Shown: in pieces, positions 27,701 to 42,450 of the stretch
Layout of the letters: each line of letters starts with the position of its first letter
Position numbering within the stretch: position 1 is the stretch's first letter
Source of the DNA: Albula goreensis
Taxonomy: Eukaryota; Chordata; Actinopteri; Albuliformes; Albulidae
Direction of reading: 5' to 3'
Length of the DNA: 64,000 nt
NCBI GenBank assembly: GCA_022829145.1
Contig: CM040742.1
Location: 19,183,131 to 19,247,130 of the forward strand
Notes under the pieces: generated by a model
Database searches by the model: none
What the model was told of the DNA's origin: nothing
Seen by the model: the letters and a program-made list of their open reading frames with translations, nothing else
Program-made: the position numbers and the translations under genes

Positions 27701-30440
27701 TTTGCATAAAATTTAATGGTGCATTTTTGTTACGTTGTTTCATATATATATTTACAAATAAATAACCTTTATTATTGTTCTATTTTTTATTCATTTGTAG
27801 CAGTAGTATAAGTGATAGAAGTAGATGTAGTCTTATTGAAGTTATTTTATATGAAAACAACAATGATACACAAAACTGGTTGATAGTGTACCATAGGAAA
27901 AAAATCTAATCTGATTCGACATCTGTCATATCTGTTAATGCGTTTCACACTCATATGTATATATTTGTATATGTATACATACATTTTTTTTTGTTAGAAA
28001 ATCCACCACTCTATTTTAAGATGTTACCAGATCATCTAAGTTCGTAGATGCGCTAATATGATTTCATAGCTTACATGAGTAAAAAAAAATGATCTTAATA
28101 TTCGTGTTGTACATTTTTCAGGGGGGGAGTTAGGGCTTTAACTACTGTGTTCCAAATGTTGCTAGTTGTATATATGAAATAATTAAGAGTAACCATCGAT
28201 TGGAACAGTATATTCTTGTAAATATTAGCAGATTTCTTAAAAAAAACATTTTTAAACTTCCTAATTTGTACTTTACTGTAAGGAGAATGCTGACGTGACG
28301 GGACAATAATGTAAATATTTATGAGTGTCACTTGAAGACTTAGTAAAACAATCGTTCCTTGTTTTTTTTGTTTTCCTCATTGCAGTAAAATAATGAGTTA
28401 AACCATATGTTTTTTGGCAACCATCAACTTACACAGTAGAATGTAGTTTGCACACACTCATACATACACATGATCATAGTACACAGCTGCATATGTACAC
28501 ATAAATATAAGACATGCTTGGAAACCATCACACAGACACCCAAAAACATACACAAGAATTCATTTAATCTCCATCACAAAGCAGGAAGCTAATGTCTGAC
28601 AAATTCAGGACTTGCAGATAATTTCTGCATCTGAAGTTAGATGTTTGAGGTCATATCATACATTCATGTATTTTATAAATAAACACACAGGCACCCACAT
28701 ATGTGTATAAATAAAGAGTTCAGGGGCAAAAGATCAAAGTCAATTGACTTGAAGATGATATGATAGATTTTTATGACAATGTTAATATGACTGCACAATT
28801 TAAAAATACATCTGGTATTTATTCAAATGTGATGCTAAAGCATTTATATACCAAATTACATTTATGCTGTCTTTTTTTCTCTGTAAGGGAGGAACCTGAC
28901 TTTGATTAGTCTGCCCATGGACACTATACCTTACTTGTGAGTGTCTGTGTGAATATTTGTGTGTATGTGTGTATGAATTTGTGAGAAAGAGAGCTGAGAG
29001 TGTGAGAGGGAGAGAGCGTGTGTGTATGTGTGTGTGTGTGTCATAAATGCACATCTGTGACAAATGCCTGCTTCAGAAATGCTTCACTTTTGAATATATT
29101 TTGTTTGTAACACACATTAATGTCTTTGCCAATGTTTGCCAATATTCCTGGCAATATCAGTTTTCTTGCTAAAGAGAATGAATACCCTTGATGAATTATG
29201 AGGAGGGAGTGACATCGTCGGCCAAAAAGATGCATCTTGGTGACAGTGTGTTTTTACACCGATGTTTACAGATGAAGCCTTAGCCCTCCGCCCTAGCACA
29301 GTTCCCATAGTGACAGAAGTGTCACTAGTCATAGTTTAAAGGTAATCGACTCCTTCCTTACACAGAAGAGAAACAAGAAAATGCTCATGTATCAATTGAC
29401 AAAGTCAAGTTCATGTAGGGACAAGATTTGTCAATAAATGTTGTATATAGTTTTTAATCACTGAATCCACATGTTTGTTGTTGCTGCATTTCAGAACATT
29501 TTATGAAGCACAGCGATGGTTTCATCTCACCTACGGTCTTTAACATCATTTCCAAAGGAATTCTGTGTCTCATTTCCTCAAGTCTATTGGTATTCAAAAT
29601 ATTATGTTTAGGATAATGAACTCATAAGTGAAGATACATGTGCTGGAGATGATCATGAATTTTTTTTTAAAAAGCTTCTCCCTCAAAGCTGATAAAGAGG
29701 GTCTCGGTACTTTCATTGTTTAATGAATGCAGAGCGATACAGTATGTCCCCCCCTAGAGGGCCAGCCATTGGTATTCACATGTCCTGTGCCACGCCCCCC
29801 AGCACTCTCTAGATCACGCCCTCGCCCCATCAAAATCAATTCCCTCCCACTGTCACCCCAGATGCTTGCTCAGCTTCTGCATAGATGCAACTTCAGACAT
29901 GTGGATGAATGGGAACCTTAAGCTCATGTAGTTTGTAGCACATTATACACCCATTTCTATCTGAATATAAGTAACATTCATACACAAATTGTTTAATCTG
30001 ATACTGATATGAGTTTTTTTTATTTTGTTTCATTTTTTTCATTCTGTATTTAGTACTTTTAAAACTGTAGTTTTCATTAGCCTTATAAAAGGATACCTTG
30101 TAGCCTTTCTTGTATGCGCTTAATGCAACTCGTTTTTGAAGACAATTGAAAGAAAATGAAAGAGGGTGCCACCACACTGGAATTTATGTCCTCCTGGAGT
30201 TGACAAGGGCTGGAAGCTAAGGAGTAGGGGAAGTGTTGACTGTAAATGAGTCATGACATGAGAAATATTTTCTGAAATACAACAAAAAAATATATAAAAT
30301 TATATATATAAATAAATTACATATACAAACCTATATTGCAGCCAATTTCTGCATGTAAATACGAAACAACTGTCGACTAGTGTGTAATTCTTGAAATTGA
30401 AATAATGCAATATAAATAAAAGATATTTAACTGAACTTGT
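24710..30440 (+). other. Probable long 3'UTR of gabrb2
   Basis: After the stop codon the sequence stays AT-rich and free of meaningful reading frames for several kb, as is usual for neuronal receptor genes. AATAAA signals occur at several places (for example 26834-26839, 29433-29438 and 30415-30420). The one at 29433 is followed by a TG/T-rich tract (TTGTATATAGTTTTT), and so is the last one (AACTTGTTTTTAAG). TGTAAATA, the Pumilio element, occurs at 26010, 28217, 28310 and 30354. A TG/GA-rich simple tract sits at about 28937-29041. The true end, and use of proximal versus distal sites, cannot be decided from sequence. Confidence 0.55.
30415..30420 (+). terminator. Candidate distal polyadenylation signal AATAAA
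   Basis: AATAAA is followed 15-30 nt later by a T-rich stretch (CTTGTTTTTAAGTC). It is the last well-placed signal before the sequence changes texture. An earlier equally good candidate lies at 29433-29438. Confidence 0.4.
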
Positions 30441-33400
30441 TTTTAAGTCTTAGAACTTTTTAACTGCAGGTCGGTATTGGGAAAATGCAATCAATGCTTT
30501 TGGTTATTTCATGGAACAGGGCAAGAAAGAGCTTGTCTCTGTGAGATGTGTATTGTAAAATGTTTGTGTTTGCACAGAGGGGTATCCTGGTGTCTGGAAG
30601 AAGCTGTTTCCTTTAAATTAGACATCCCTTTTGGCCTGTATAAAAAGGAAGTTTCAAATCAATAATAAAGTTCTTGACAGCAACAACACCAACAATAATG
30701 GTAATGGTAATTGAAAGCATTTATATGCTGCCCTTCACAATTTTCACAAAGTCTTTCACCTACTATCAATGTGCTAGCACCCACCTTGGTAATACATGGC
30801 AGCCATTTTGTGTCAAAATGGCCACCACACCTGAACTGAGATGGACAGGGCTTAAATAATAAGCCAGTTAAACAAAGTATAATTGTGTGTCCCAAATTGA
30901 GAGGATAAGGTTGGGAATTTATCCAAGACACAGGGGGTGTATCTGATCTGTTTGATATTGGTACAGGATCTTGAAAGACATCACAAAGGGTGGAGCTCAG
31001 CTTTATGTTCCTTCTGAAAAATGCTGCTTCCTACAGTACAGAGTCCCCATTGTTACATTGCATCATTGTTTTTTTTCCATGTTGTGGTATAGAGGGAAGA
31101 CTGCCCCCTACAGCACCACAAAAACCACTTTCAGCATCAACTGGGCAGCATAATGAGAGCCTCAGCAATGTAATGCTTTGAATTCAGTATGTGCCACAGC
31201 TCTTCATTTTTTAGTCTCAAATGTCTTTACAGAGTGTTGTGCAGAGTCTAACAGTAAATTTATTGAACTGGGACTGTTCTCAACTCACAGTTTCAGAGCA
31301 GTCATGTTTTCAAACTCGAGAGCTGCACAGAGACTGCTCCTTTGGAGGTATTCTCTTCCTTTATAAAGTATTAATGCTGGCTAATTAACAGGTCCGAGAA
31401 GGCTTCCAAACATATGGCTGCATCCCTGGTTTCAACAGGTAAATTGTTTATTGACAGAAGTGTTTATACTGACATGTTAGATGTCATTCTAAAGCTTAAT
31501 TACATTATGATTTGGGAATTGTAGTGCCACGGTTGGATCAAACCAGTTGTACTGGCATAATGGAAGGCCATTTTCCTGGCTCAACATAAGACAATGCTGC
31601 CCTGTTCCCAACATTAAATTAAAGAACAGCAGGAATCTATTTGTGTACTATGTTTCAGAGGAGAGGGAGGTGTCATTTAGAGTGCAGAAAGGTAGATTGC
31701 TGGTTCTTTTCCCTCACTTCAATTTCTCTGTAGTGCCACTAATTCATGAACTGTGGGCATTCTCTGACTGAACATTTTGCCCAGCATGCTGCTTCCTCCT
31801 TTTCCTGACTTGTACCCCACATAGCAAGTGATTTTCTGTCTGACAATGGAGTCTGTAAAATATTGCCACAAGGAAACTGACAAAAGTCACAGGTGCACAA
31901 CTGGAGTGTATTCAAAAAAAGCAGGATGGATTATTGAGACATAGATCTTTTGTTTAAACACATTTGTTTAGTTTGTGGTAACAAACATTTATTTTAGTCA
32001 CATTCAAATAAATAGCACTTTGGATGGAAGAACTGTCAAGTGTTTAAACAGTACACACATAGCCTGCCCGGCTGTGTAAATGTTAAACCAAGTGGGCTAC
32101 AATTTTTTAGCATGTCAGTTAGGCTACTATTAACAATAAACACTTCAAAAGGATGGCAATTTTACTTTTAAGCGCATTAATCTGTTACCATTGTTTCTGA
32201 AGTCAGGGTCAGAAATGTTAAGAGATGTAGCTGTGTTAGCAACTGTGTTTAAAAGGAATGCAATGTTGAGACAGTTGATATTATTAAACAACAACAGCAT
32301 TGTATCAGTAATGATGAGCGTGACACTGACCAACAATCAATCAGGACTGCAACTGTTTAGAAACATCAGTGTGTTTCTGGATCAAAATGGGAAGTGACTT
32401 CGATCTCAAGCTTTTAAAAAGCTATTAAAAACTGGTAAATGATCAGACATCCCCAGTAAATGTAATCCCTATATAGTAAGACATTTTAGCCCCTTATTAG
32501 CCCTATTTCATTTTCTAAGCATGCATACTTTCACCATTATAGCATAATTGTATTTCCATAATAACAGAGAGTTTCTTCTGGAGCTGAATAGCCTTTGACC
32601 TGTGTTTATTAAAGAAATTTCATAACTGAGGAAAGTGTCTGTTTTTTAATTGGCCTACTTTGGAATCAATATGGTGAATACTCTAATAACCGGGCAGGCC
32701 TACGCGCAATAAAGCTTTGAGGGGGGTAAAGAAGCTTTGCTCACATGCTCTGCTCACTGTACAATGTGGATATTAGTCCATAATTTAAGCATTCAAGTAC
32801 ATTCTTATTGCTAATTTCAATTAACTCTCCTATTCAAAATGTCTGTACAACAAATGGTCAACTGCTGGAAGCTCTACTGAAAGGTAGCTTCTGTAGTTAT
32901 TTTTCCACACTGCTTGATATTTCCTCAAAACAATTTTGCATTAATATATAATTTTATGACACAAAAATATATGTTGTCAATTATAAAAGCATTTCAGAGT
33001 TATGAAGTCTAATGCTGTATAAAAATTATACAGCCAGTTATAATAAAGGGACATTGCCCTGACATCATAATCTTATCAATGGTCAGGTCACACAAGCAAA
33101 GAGTAAGAAATGCCCCGGGTGTAACTTATCCATCAGATGTTGTCCAGTCTCTCTTAGACCTGTTTTATTCCTCAGGTTAAAACGTTGTCCGAACATTAGG
33201 TGGCAGATGAATGTTTCAGCTTATCGGTTTGGTGCTGCTCGGGGGAAATCCGACTCAGCTTTTTGAAACAGCGTGTTTTCTAATCGATACAACAACCTGC
33301 TGTCATCTCTGGAACATCTTTGCAGGGTATCACAGGGTGTGAACAGTTCACAGTCTGAAGCATGCTTCACAGCGGGTACTGCCTGATTTGGAAAGCAATT

Positions 33401-36400
33401 TGCACTTTGGTCACGGCATTGCACCAGCTACAAAACTCAACCTCTGTCAATGTTTTCTCATCAAATATAGAAAGATTCAAACACATTTTGGGAGACAAGG
33501 TCATGCAGTTGTCAGTTTATCACTATTTTTATGAAGGGCCTGAACACTTCCTGCCTGCGTCATGGACGCCTTATTCAGAAAAGGTAATTAGAAAATCACT
33601 TTTTTCAGATTTTCTTTCCCCAGACTATTTTTTGGTTATATACTTTTGGTTATAGGTATATCAGTATATCGTGTGCTGTTCGTCAAAATACAGTACTACT
33701 TTTTCTCAATATTTCAAAAGACTTGTTTTTGCTGCCAGAAAATTTTGACTCAAAAATAATGTTCTTTAGAAAAACATTCTCTTGTGAGCATGTTAATGTG
33801 TGGTTTACACACAGTGACAGTTTTAATTGGTGAGAAATTGAATGGGGTTCAGCAATTGTTTGTTCTATAAGTCCTTCCCCATTGACAACACTTGTGAACG
33901 TTCGCTCTGTCTTTGCTGCACCTTTTTTTTTTTTTTACATTTCCAGCCATTCACTCGCTCTCTAAATAAACAAATTTGCTGGTTAACACACTGAAATGCT
34001 TTGACAGTTGGTAAGGCTAACTTGCGTCGTCAATTTGAGAAGCCAGACAAAAACAATCACAGAAAAGGGGTTGTCCTTGACTTGTTGCTTTCATGATATA
34101 CAAAAAGGTATGGACAGTTTCTGAGGCATATTTGTTCTTTTTTTTTTAATAATTAATAAAAATCTAGAATTAATTTTCAGCCATTCATTATTCTGGGGTT
34201 TGCCTGGATTTAATTCACTTTCATATCCCGTGTTCGGATATCTTCCTGACACACAAGGTGGCCTAGCAGTTTTGAGAGGAAGGACTTTCTTTGAGTGATG
34301 CTTTGAGTAATGACCCCATTCCCAACTTTAGATCCTCGAAATATGAAATTAATGACAGACACGTCTGAATCATGTACACTCCAGATATCTCAATTATCCA
34401 TAAATGTAAAGACCAAGACACAATATACTCTGAACCCTGTTCCTAGTGGTGTGGCCAGGACTGTAGGGCACTTAATTACACATTAATTTATAGACTTACG
34501 ACATGCTGTATTATGAAGCAGATCTCATGAACACATTGTTCCAGTAACAGGATATTGCAATACATTCCTCTGATATTACAGGTGTTCTGAATTGAATGTG
34601 CACTCTTTTATTCATAGGATATCTTCACAATAATTAACTGCTCTTTCACACACACACACCCACTTATCTGAAGGGATTACATGTAACAAGCAAGTGAGCC
34701 ACTGTTGGTTGAAATCCTCTCTGTAAAACCATTGGTGAAGCATATTATATGAAGCATATTATATTTCCAATCCATACACTGAAGTCCAGTTGAGAGGTGA
34801 ATTCAACGACATGCTTGTGGTTAGAGAACCAAGTCACCTACTCTGTGAGATAGAGCTTCATCTAATGATGTTACAGCAATGGCCTCTTTAAAGCCTAAAA
34901 TTCCACTAATATATAACATCAGTCACAAACAAGGCTGCCTTGGTGAGTGACAGCTAACCCCTAACAATTCCAAATCCCCCCTGTCGTCCAGGGCCGCCCC
35001 CATAATGAGAACCAACACCAGCCAGGAGCAATGTTACAGAAGAGACAGAGCTACTTCAGGAGCCACTTTACAGGGACGCTGTCTGGGTACTCACCCAAAA
35101 CGTGCTACTACTCATTCAGCAGTCTTACTAGTACACTTCACATCCCCAACGGAATCATTTCTAGTAAAACGACAAGCAGGGCGTTCTGTACATTTTCAGT
35201 CTGAATGGAAAAATGATGTAGAGTTTATATATATTTCAGCATTTACTGGGAGATGCACTGAGGTGGAATCCCTGTGAGAGTTTGCAGTATTTTGTCGGAA
35301 TGCAATAGATTTGAATCTGACCAAGGTGATACATTTACACCGAAACTAAGGGAAGCTCTCTCTCCCTCAGCGATAAGAATCAATTAATCAGTTAATCAAA
35401 TTCCACTTAACATACCTGTAGCAGCTATCACAACAGGACCATAGCAGTGGGATTTGCAAAGCAGAAAATGGAAAGAAGATTGCATGGAGCAAAGTACAAT
35501 CCAAATGCAATTACAGATTAAGAAAATGAGATATCAAGGCACTGCTAAGAACAGGGATTTATGTTACAGAGTAGGCAGATGGAAACAGAGCAAGAGAAGC
35601 AAACTGAGAATCCAATGGAAAAATAATGATATAATTATAGAAATGATATGGTAAGAGGTAAATAATGTCACATGAGGCCATAGCAATAATCAACAATAGA
35701 AATAAAAAGGAGTAAACACTCCATCAGCTGTGACTGTTCTAAAACCTTGCTAAATGTTGTAGTAACAACTCAGTCTGTCTTACTCAGTCACTAACCCAAT
35801 CATTCACTCACTCAGACAATGAATCAGTCAGTCAGTGGGTGGGTGGACCCATCTCTAGATTCTCTCTCTGTCACTCACCTAGCTGGAAAGGAGTGACAGT
35901 TTGTGACATAGGCCTCCTGATATCTGATTGGTTATAACAAGTTTCATCCAGCATTATAACAAGTTTCAACTAGCATTATTTCACCCCAGCATTATTATAT
36001 ATTCATGATTCCATAGAGGAAAAAGCTGATCAAAGCATTTGTGTATTAGCAGGGCATTCCATAGAAGGTACAAATAAGACTGCCAACCTGCCCAGGGTAA
36101 TGGCACCATAAGGTTGTATGTCTGATGTGTGAAGGTATGTTGTGTGAAAAAATTTCAACAGACTCTTGAAACAGGAAGGGACAAATTAACCAAAATGATT
36201 CAAATTCAAATGAATGAAAATGTGATACTAAATTGCAGAGATTCCCTCTATTGGTCTCTGGTAAGTTTTGGAATACATCTACAAAATACAGAAGTTTCTT
36301 ACACATTCCATTTTACCTCATTTTTTATCCATTTAAACTGAAACAATGTTTTTCTATTTTATTTTATCTTCATATTTATGGTCATCATTCCCTGTAGAAA

Positions 36401-37009
36401 CAGGCCTTAAAAGGGTAACAAGATAATTTCCCCTTTGGGACTCTGTCCCGAGAGAGGTACAAACAACATGTCAGGATCCAGATGAATGGAAAAAAAAGTG
36501 AGCTTACTAAATTGTCCCATTTGGGAGATCTGTTTAACAAAAACATAATTTTGTGATAAGGATGGACATAAATGCCTCCCTACTTAGTAACACAGCCTAC
36601 ATCACAGGTACAGAATAGATCTGCCTCCCTCTCCAGCTTATCTGTAATACTTCAATATTGGCTAGAGAGGACATGCATAGAAGGTGACACAGCAGTTTAA
36701 TCTTGAAGGGTGGGAATAAAATAAAAAGGGTTACTTTCACACACAAGCAATTTCTACAACAGAGCAAAGGCTAACCGTTTTCTTCTTCCACATTTCAAAA
36801 CAGTTTCTTTGAGTAAATGTCAAAACCTTCATTAATTCTCATTTCTCATTTTTGAACAAGCCATCCACCAAATGTATGAATTTTTTAAACGTCACCTCCG
36901 AGAACATCAAGTCTGAATTGGTTTTGCTATATTAAAGGTATCAGAACTAAAACCACAATGTGTCTCTTGTCTTATCACCAGTTTCTCCCCTTGTGTAAGC
37001 TCTGTGCTG
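30441..37009. other. Intergenic, no gene recognised
   Basis: AT-rich unique sequence. I looked for exons of ATP10B, the gene that lies beyond the GABRB2 3' end in mammals, and recognised none. Open frames are short and without motifs. Small direct repeats occur (for example GAAGCATATTATAT twice near 34.74 kb). Confidence 0.6.

Positions 37010-37035
<26 letters not shown>
37010..37035. repeat. CA microsatellite
   Basis: Pure (CA) run of about 13 units. The frame reading Val/Cys on the minus strand is a repeat translation. Confidence 0.95.
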
Positions 37036-37040
<5 letters not shown>

Positions 37041-39761
37041 ACAGGCGCAAAGAGCATAGCAAATTAAGCATACGCAATCCTAAAAGGCAGTCACTCAAAA
37101 GCCCGAAAAAAACCTCAGGAGAAGGAACACAAAATGGAGGACAGGCATGTTGTTTCTCTTGCTGAGCACAACTGGCAGCCTGTGGGCACCTGGCATGTCA
37201 TTGAGAGGAAGTGAGGTGGCAGTGACCTGGCACATAAAACTACTCTGGCTGTTGCATCACAAACCCAAAATGCATTGTGCTTCTGCAGTCCCAGTGGTAG
37301 ATGGGTAATGATACATCCCAGGCCAGGGTGTGAATTGTAATGGAGGGTCTTCCACTCCTGCCCTCCCCCCCTCCTCAACTGTCCTACAGACCAACAATAT
37401 GAGTTCATTCCAGATGCTTGTATTTCATGTGGTTGGTATGAATTGTTAAGGAGATATTTAAATCACAAAACTTTGGTGGTACAATCAAAATGCTGATTTA
37501 TTTATTAATTAATTTATTTATTTGGCACACAACCACAAACTTTCACTTCAAGAACATCTTTTCTCATTTTGGGATATTGGTTTGTCAGATTCCCATGTTA
37601 TTCATATCCTGTCCTGGGCTATAATCTGAGCATCGTTAGGTATTGATGAGATCTCTCTCTCCCCTTATTTCTCTCTCTCTCTCTACATTTTTCCAGGAGA
37701 GAGACAAAAATGTATATACATATCTATATTCCTTCCAGTGACATTATATTATCTGCATTTAAAAAAAAAATGTCTCCATACTCTGGTAAAGAAGTCCTTG
37801 ATACATTTTCTCTGTGTCAGACATATGTGAGCAGTGCAGTATTGTGTCGGATAGCTTCAGGGAGCTGTGCTGAAATGTGCTGGAAGAGAGCTTTTCAGTT
37901 CCAATGGCTGGAATGATTCCCGAGTGAAAGAAGGCCCATGTGTTCTCCACTTCTGGACCCCTGGTGTTCACCAGAGCACTCCTAATTGAACATTCTACTG
38001 CAGCATGGCAGTGAACTTCTGTTGACTCAATTACATAAACGCATCTGAGTCTCAGTTAACATTATCAACACCTTGTACCCATTTAGACATTTTATTGTGC
38101 AGTTCTCTCAGTGCATTACAGATTTAACAAGTAAATAGACATTCACCAAATTAGAGAAAACTAATTAGAGGTAAACTAGGAGTCAGAGAGATGGGCTTGG
38201 GCATAGGGTTAGGGTTGCTCTGATATAATGAAAGTATAGAATAAAAAAATAAAAACATTTCAGTCAAGATTTACCAAAGTACATGTTAAAACTTTGGCAC
38301 ATGCAACTTCAGTGACATGCTTTTGATTGGAACAAATAATATAGCTCAACCAATCACATGCTCTTGTAATCTTCTTGCACAAGCAAGTTTTGCATGTTTT
38401 AAATGCTTTGGCAAACATAATGGAACATTCCCTTATCTGGTGAGTCATTTCTAATCCAGTTGTAATTAGACAATACTAATGCCAATCAACGTATGTATGC
38501 TGTGATTGGATCATATATTTCTGGTCTGCTTGCTCTACCTTAACACATCTTCAGAGTGGCATGCTATTAACGCATGTCAAAACAACCTGTGTATATTATG
38601 TAACACTGACACTACAGCAGCAAAGTTAATATAACTAGTGTATTATGATGTAAATGTCTTCGGAAAGTATGTAATATTTGGGTGCTTTTTTCCACTCACC
38701 TAAATCCCGCACAAACCTAGCAGTGGGTCCTGCCATATGGTTTTTGCTCTAGAATACACCTACACCAGCTCCGCTGCCGATGATGTATGAGTTTGATTCC
38801 TCTCAAATATCATATCATTACCTTGCTTGTCCAGCCCCATGTTCCGGAAATCATAGCAATTTTTTTTTTTTTTCTTGCACTGCCAATATTTTTTTCTGAT
38901 CCAATTACGCCTGTATTAGACTGTAATGTCACAAACAGGGAATACATCAGGTATTACATCTAAAGCGTGGTCAGCACACCCCTAATATATGATAAGAGAA
39001 AAACATTTTGACTGCCAAATTAATTAAATAGGAGTTGCATATGCATATTACTTAGCACCCAGTGAATTATCTTATACAGTATAAAACACCCTCACACAGT
39101 CTTTTTACACTTATGAAAGCCGTGGAAGGCAGGGTACGGGGTATGTGCATGCTAGGTGCTAATCTCATTTTCACAGCATGAAAATATAAACATTTGGATT
39201 TGAAAACAGGAGGTGTTCTTTTTTTTTAATAATTTGGTAGAAGAAAATGGAAACCAAGAGCTCCCAATGAGAGACAGAGACTTGAGGACAGCGCACACAG
39301 GGGTGTTTATTGTTCCACTGTCCGTGAAAATTACCATTAAGGAAATTTCACAAGCTTCAAAGAATTTCTGTATGCTGGAGATCAAAGTCTCGAGCTGTGG
39401 AGAGAGCCAGCTTCACACGTGTGACTTCTGTGTGGCGGTTCATACATGTGACTTCAGGAATTGGGTACGCCAGATCAGAGAGCGGGACAGCACAGCACAT
39501 CTGTCATCAACACATGTAAGGTATTTGTCTGGCACCATCAAATGCCTTCATAGAAATCAAGGATTGGTAACGTGGGGTTGAAAGGGAGACGTGACTGGAG
39601 CCCTTACGTGGGAAGCCTTGGCTGAGACACAAAAGAGTGGATGGAAACGCGACAAGAGGATGCATCCCGTGCTTCAGACGGACCGTTTGCTCCAGGATTG
39701 CAGAGCATGGAGCGTAATACATGGGGGGAGGTTGGCTCGCCTGGGAACTTAATTGTGCGGA

Positions 39762-39813
39762 CTGAGCGTCTGACGCTCAGGGAGATTAGAGCTTGGATCT
39801 GGCTTGATCCAAG
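39762..39813. repeat. Two adjacent perfect hairpins
   Basis: CTGAGCGTC (39762-39770) and GACGCTCAG (39772-39780) flank a single T. CTTGGATC (39792-39799) and GATCCAAG (39806-39813) flank TGGCTT. The pair sits 11 nt apart in a locally GC-rich stretch. The near-continuous palindromes suggest dimeric protein-binding sites rather than RNA, but this is inference. Confidence 0.75.
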
Positions 39814-42279
39814 GATGCACAAAATGATAAAAAGGGGCTCCCTCACCCCCTGCTAACCTTACCCAGGAACCATTTGTGTGTAGTGTTTCTTGCCCGGGGT
39901 AGAGCACCACCTTCAGCAACATGGAGCAAAACCAGTGTTAGTGCTGGTGTAGGCCACCCTGATCCTGGAATGCCATTGTCAATTGTAGTTTTTCCTCCAT
40001 TTCAACCCATAATTACATTATCTTACATATTATTAGACTCAATGAATGATGGTGACCATGTGTTGGAGATGGATGAAGAGATTCATCACTCAAACTGTAT
40101 TATAAGTATTTAGGCTCAGAAACCTCACAAATATTAAAACCATAATCGAGAGGTCCGATTAAACAAAACCCAGAAATTTCTCTGGCACTCTAGGACCAGG
40201 GATTTTCTACCCCTTCATTATTGCTTGCATTATGAGCTCTCCAAAGAAATTAGTGGACAAGCAGCAGAGTTCTCAAAACCACAGAGCAGAGAATCTTGTT
40301 CTGTCAAGTAACACTAATGTCTTTTCCTAATCAGCTATATCCATACCCACGGCTAACACACTCCAACTTCTACACTATATAACATTCATCTGTACTCTGT
40401 ATAACACTGACTTGGCCAGACTTTAGATTTAACACAATGCGCCAGAGAGTTGGATGCAAACGTAAAGTTGTTGGAGCTGGGACCCAAATCCTGATGGACC
40501 ATCAGCCTCCTCTGTCCTTGAGCTCCTTCTTTCTTCTCATTTTACCCTCATAACCATATCCATCTCTGACAGAAAAAAAACCCATAGCACTCTCACTGCC
40601 CTAAATGCCAGAAAAAAATGTCAGGGCTGTTTTTTTTTCTGATTGATCTCATTACCGTCTGCAGAAAGTTTTTTTTAATGATAAGTAAGCAGGGTATTTT
40701 AGAAGTGGCTTGTATTGATTGCTTGAGGCAACATATTTTCCAACTGACAAACCACCTGAAAAGTTTTGAAAGAAAATAAATCATGCAGTGTATAATATTT
40801 TCTCACTGGGGACTTGAAATACCTCCAAAAGTTACAGACTAAAATTGAATACATATCCAATTTTGCTGTGATTTTTGTGTGAAACATTAAGCACTTCCAA
40901 GGGGCACATCACATAATCCTTGGTCTTGTTGGCCTGCAGAGTAATATGTCTTAGAGGCAGGCAAAGTCATACTCAGCTGAAGTTGGCAAGTGCAAGGTTT
41001 ATGTTTCAGTTCATGGTTCAGTTTTTGCCTGGAATCCCTCTTAGGAACATGGAGGGAATTCGTTATTATTCAGTTGCCATTATTCCTTCAATGAATATTT
41101 CATGGGGTATATACCTTAGTGAGATGTTTTGAAAAAGGAGAACACCTTTATCAATAACATAAAAAGTCTTGCTAAATCTTTGCTGTGATTTAGCTGGGTA
41201 TCAGATGCTGCCTTGCTGCCTTCAATGGATAGCAGATGACTAATCTAACTCATTATAAGGACAACAAAATGTACCTTAGTTCCTTTCACTCCATATTGGC
41301 GGTACTGGTAAGTAAGGATCTTCAGGGGATCGAGACCAAAACAGCAGTGTTCATCTTGGGATTTGAGTTGATGAACACTGATGTTGTGGCTTTGACTCTA
41401 AAGTAAATACCCAGCTATATAAGATGCTATTGATATAAGTATCTCCAAGCAATAAAACCACAGATTTTGTTTAACTTTAGAAGCCAGCTTGGTTTTTTTC
41501 AATTTAGTTCCAACCCCAGTAAGGCGAAACTCAATTGTATAAGCAGTACATTTCATATGAAAACATGGACGGACCATCAACCGCCCCTCCCCCCCAACAC
41601 CCCTCCTGGCACCAGGGCACTCATGGCATCTGGTGAATCTTTGGTATTGCAGTGTGCAGATTTGGACTACTTACCAACAGAGTACTTGCAAATTCTTGTT
41701 TGATCAGAACACACACTTGCACAGATGTGCCTGTTTGTTGAGGACAGATAGAAATGAAAGAAGAGCTCCCAGATTCTCCAGGTCCGGTGGAAAGACAGGT
41801 TTGCAAGGAGAACTCCCCAATTCTCCAGTACTGGCAGAGCTTTTTCCCCTTCTGTAAAAGAACATCAAGCAGCATCTTTTCTTTCCTCAGTCGCCATCTA
41901 ATTAAAGAGAATACATGTTAATGGGATGCCTCTGGCGGAATAATTAAAATTCTGATTAGGGAACAGAAATTGTCAACCACAACATTTCTCAAGCTGCAGC
42001 AGGGACTGAGCCTTTGACATTTGCAGGAGAAACATGAGGTGCAAGATCAGGGGTCCCCAAAGGTTCTTGTTGTCTGTTTTGTTTAGTCTTTTTTTGTTTG
42101 TTTTGTCTGCATTACATTCAGATTGGGATCGTTCTGTCTTCCTCACCCACCCCCCACCCTCCCCCAAAAAATGGAGACAGTACTGGCTGAACTAAATTAA
42201 GATTAAATGGATATGTAATTTGTAAGTACACGAGAAATGATATTCATCAACATCCGAGTGATTATGAATGTGTGGCACC

Positions 42280-42450
42280 TCAGGCGAGGCTTGTTAAAAT
42301 AACAGGATATTACATAAGCGATCACCATCGTCACGGAGACCGGCTCCTCTGCCTGGCCTGATAATGAGGTGTAGCTACCTCAGTCACATTGCTGAGGCTG
42401 TTGCCGCATCGCCAAGCGCAATGTGCAGGCGGGCCACGTTTTCTCACTGG
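42280..42450. promoter_or_regulatory. Possible conserved non-coding block
   Basis: Contains ATTACATAAGCGATCACCATCG, ACGGAGACCGGCTCC and TTGCCGCATCGCCAAGCGC pieces with several CpGs in an otherwise CpG-poor region. It is called on texture only. Confidence 0.2.

Noticed and set aside
38203-38217. Telomere-like TTAGGGTTAGGG
   Set aside because: Only two units. Expected by chance and not an interstitial telomere array.
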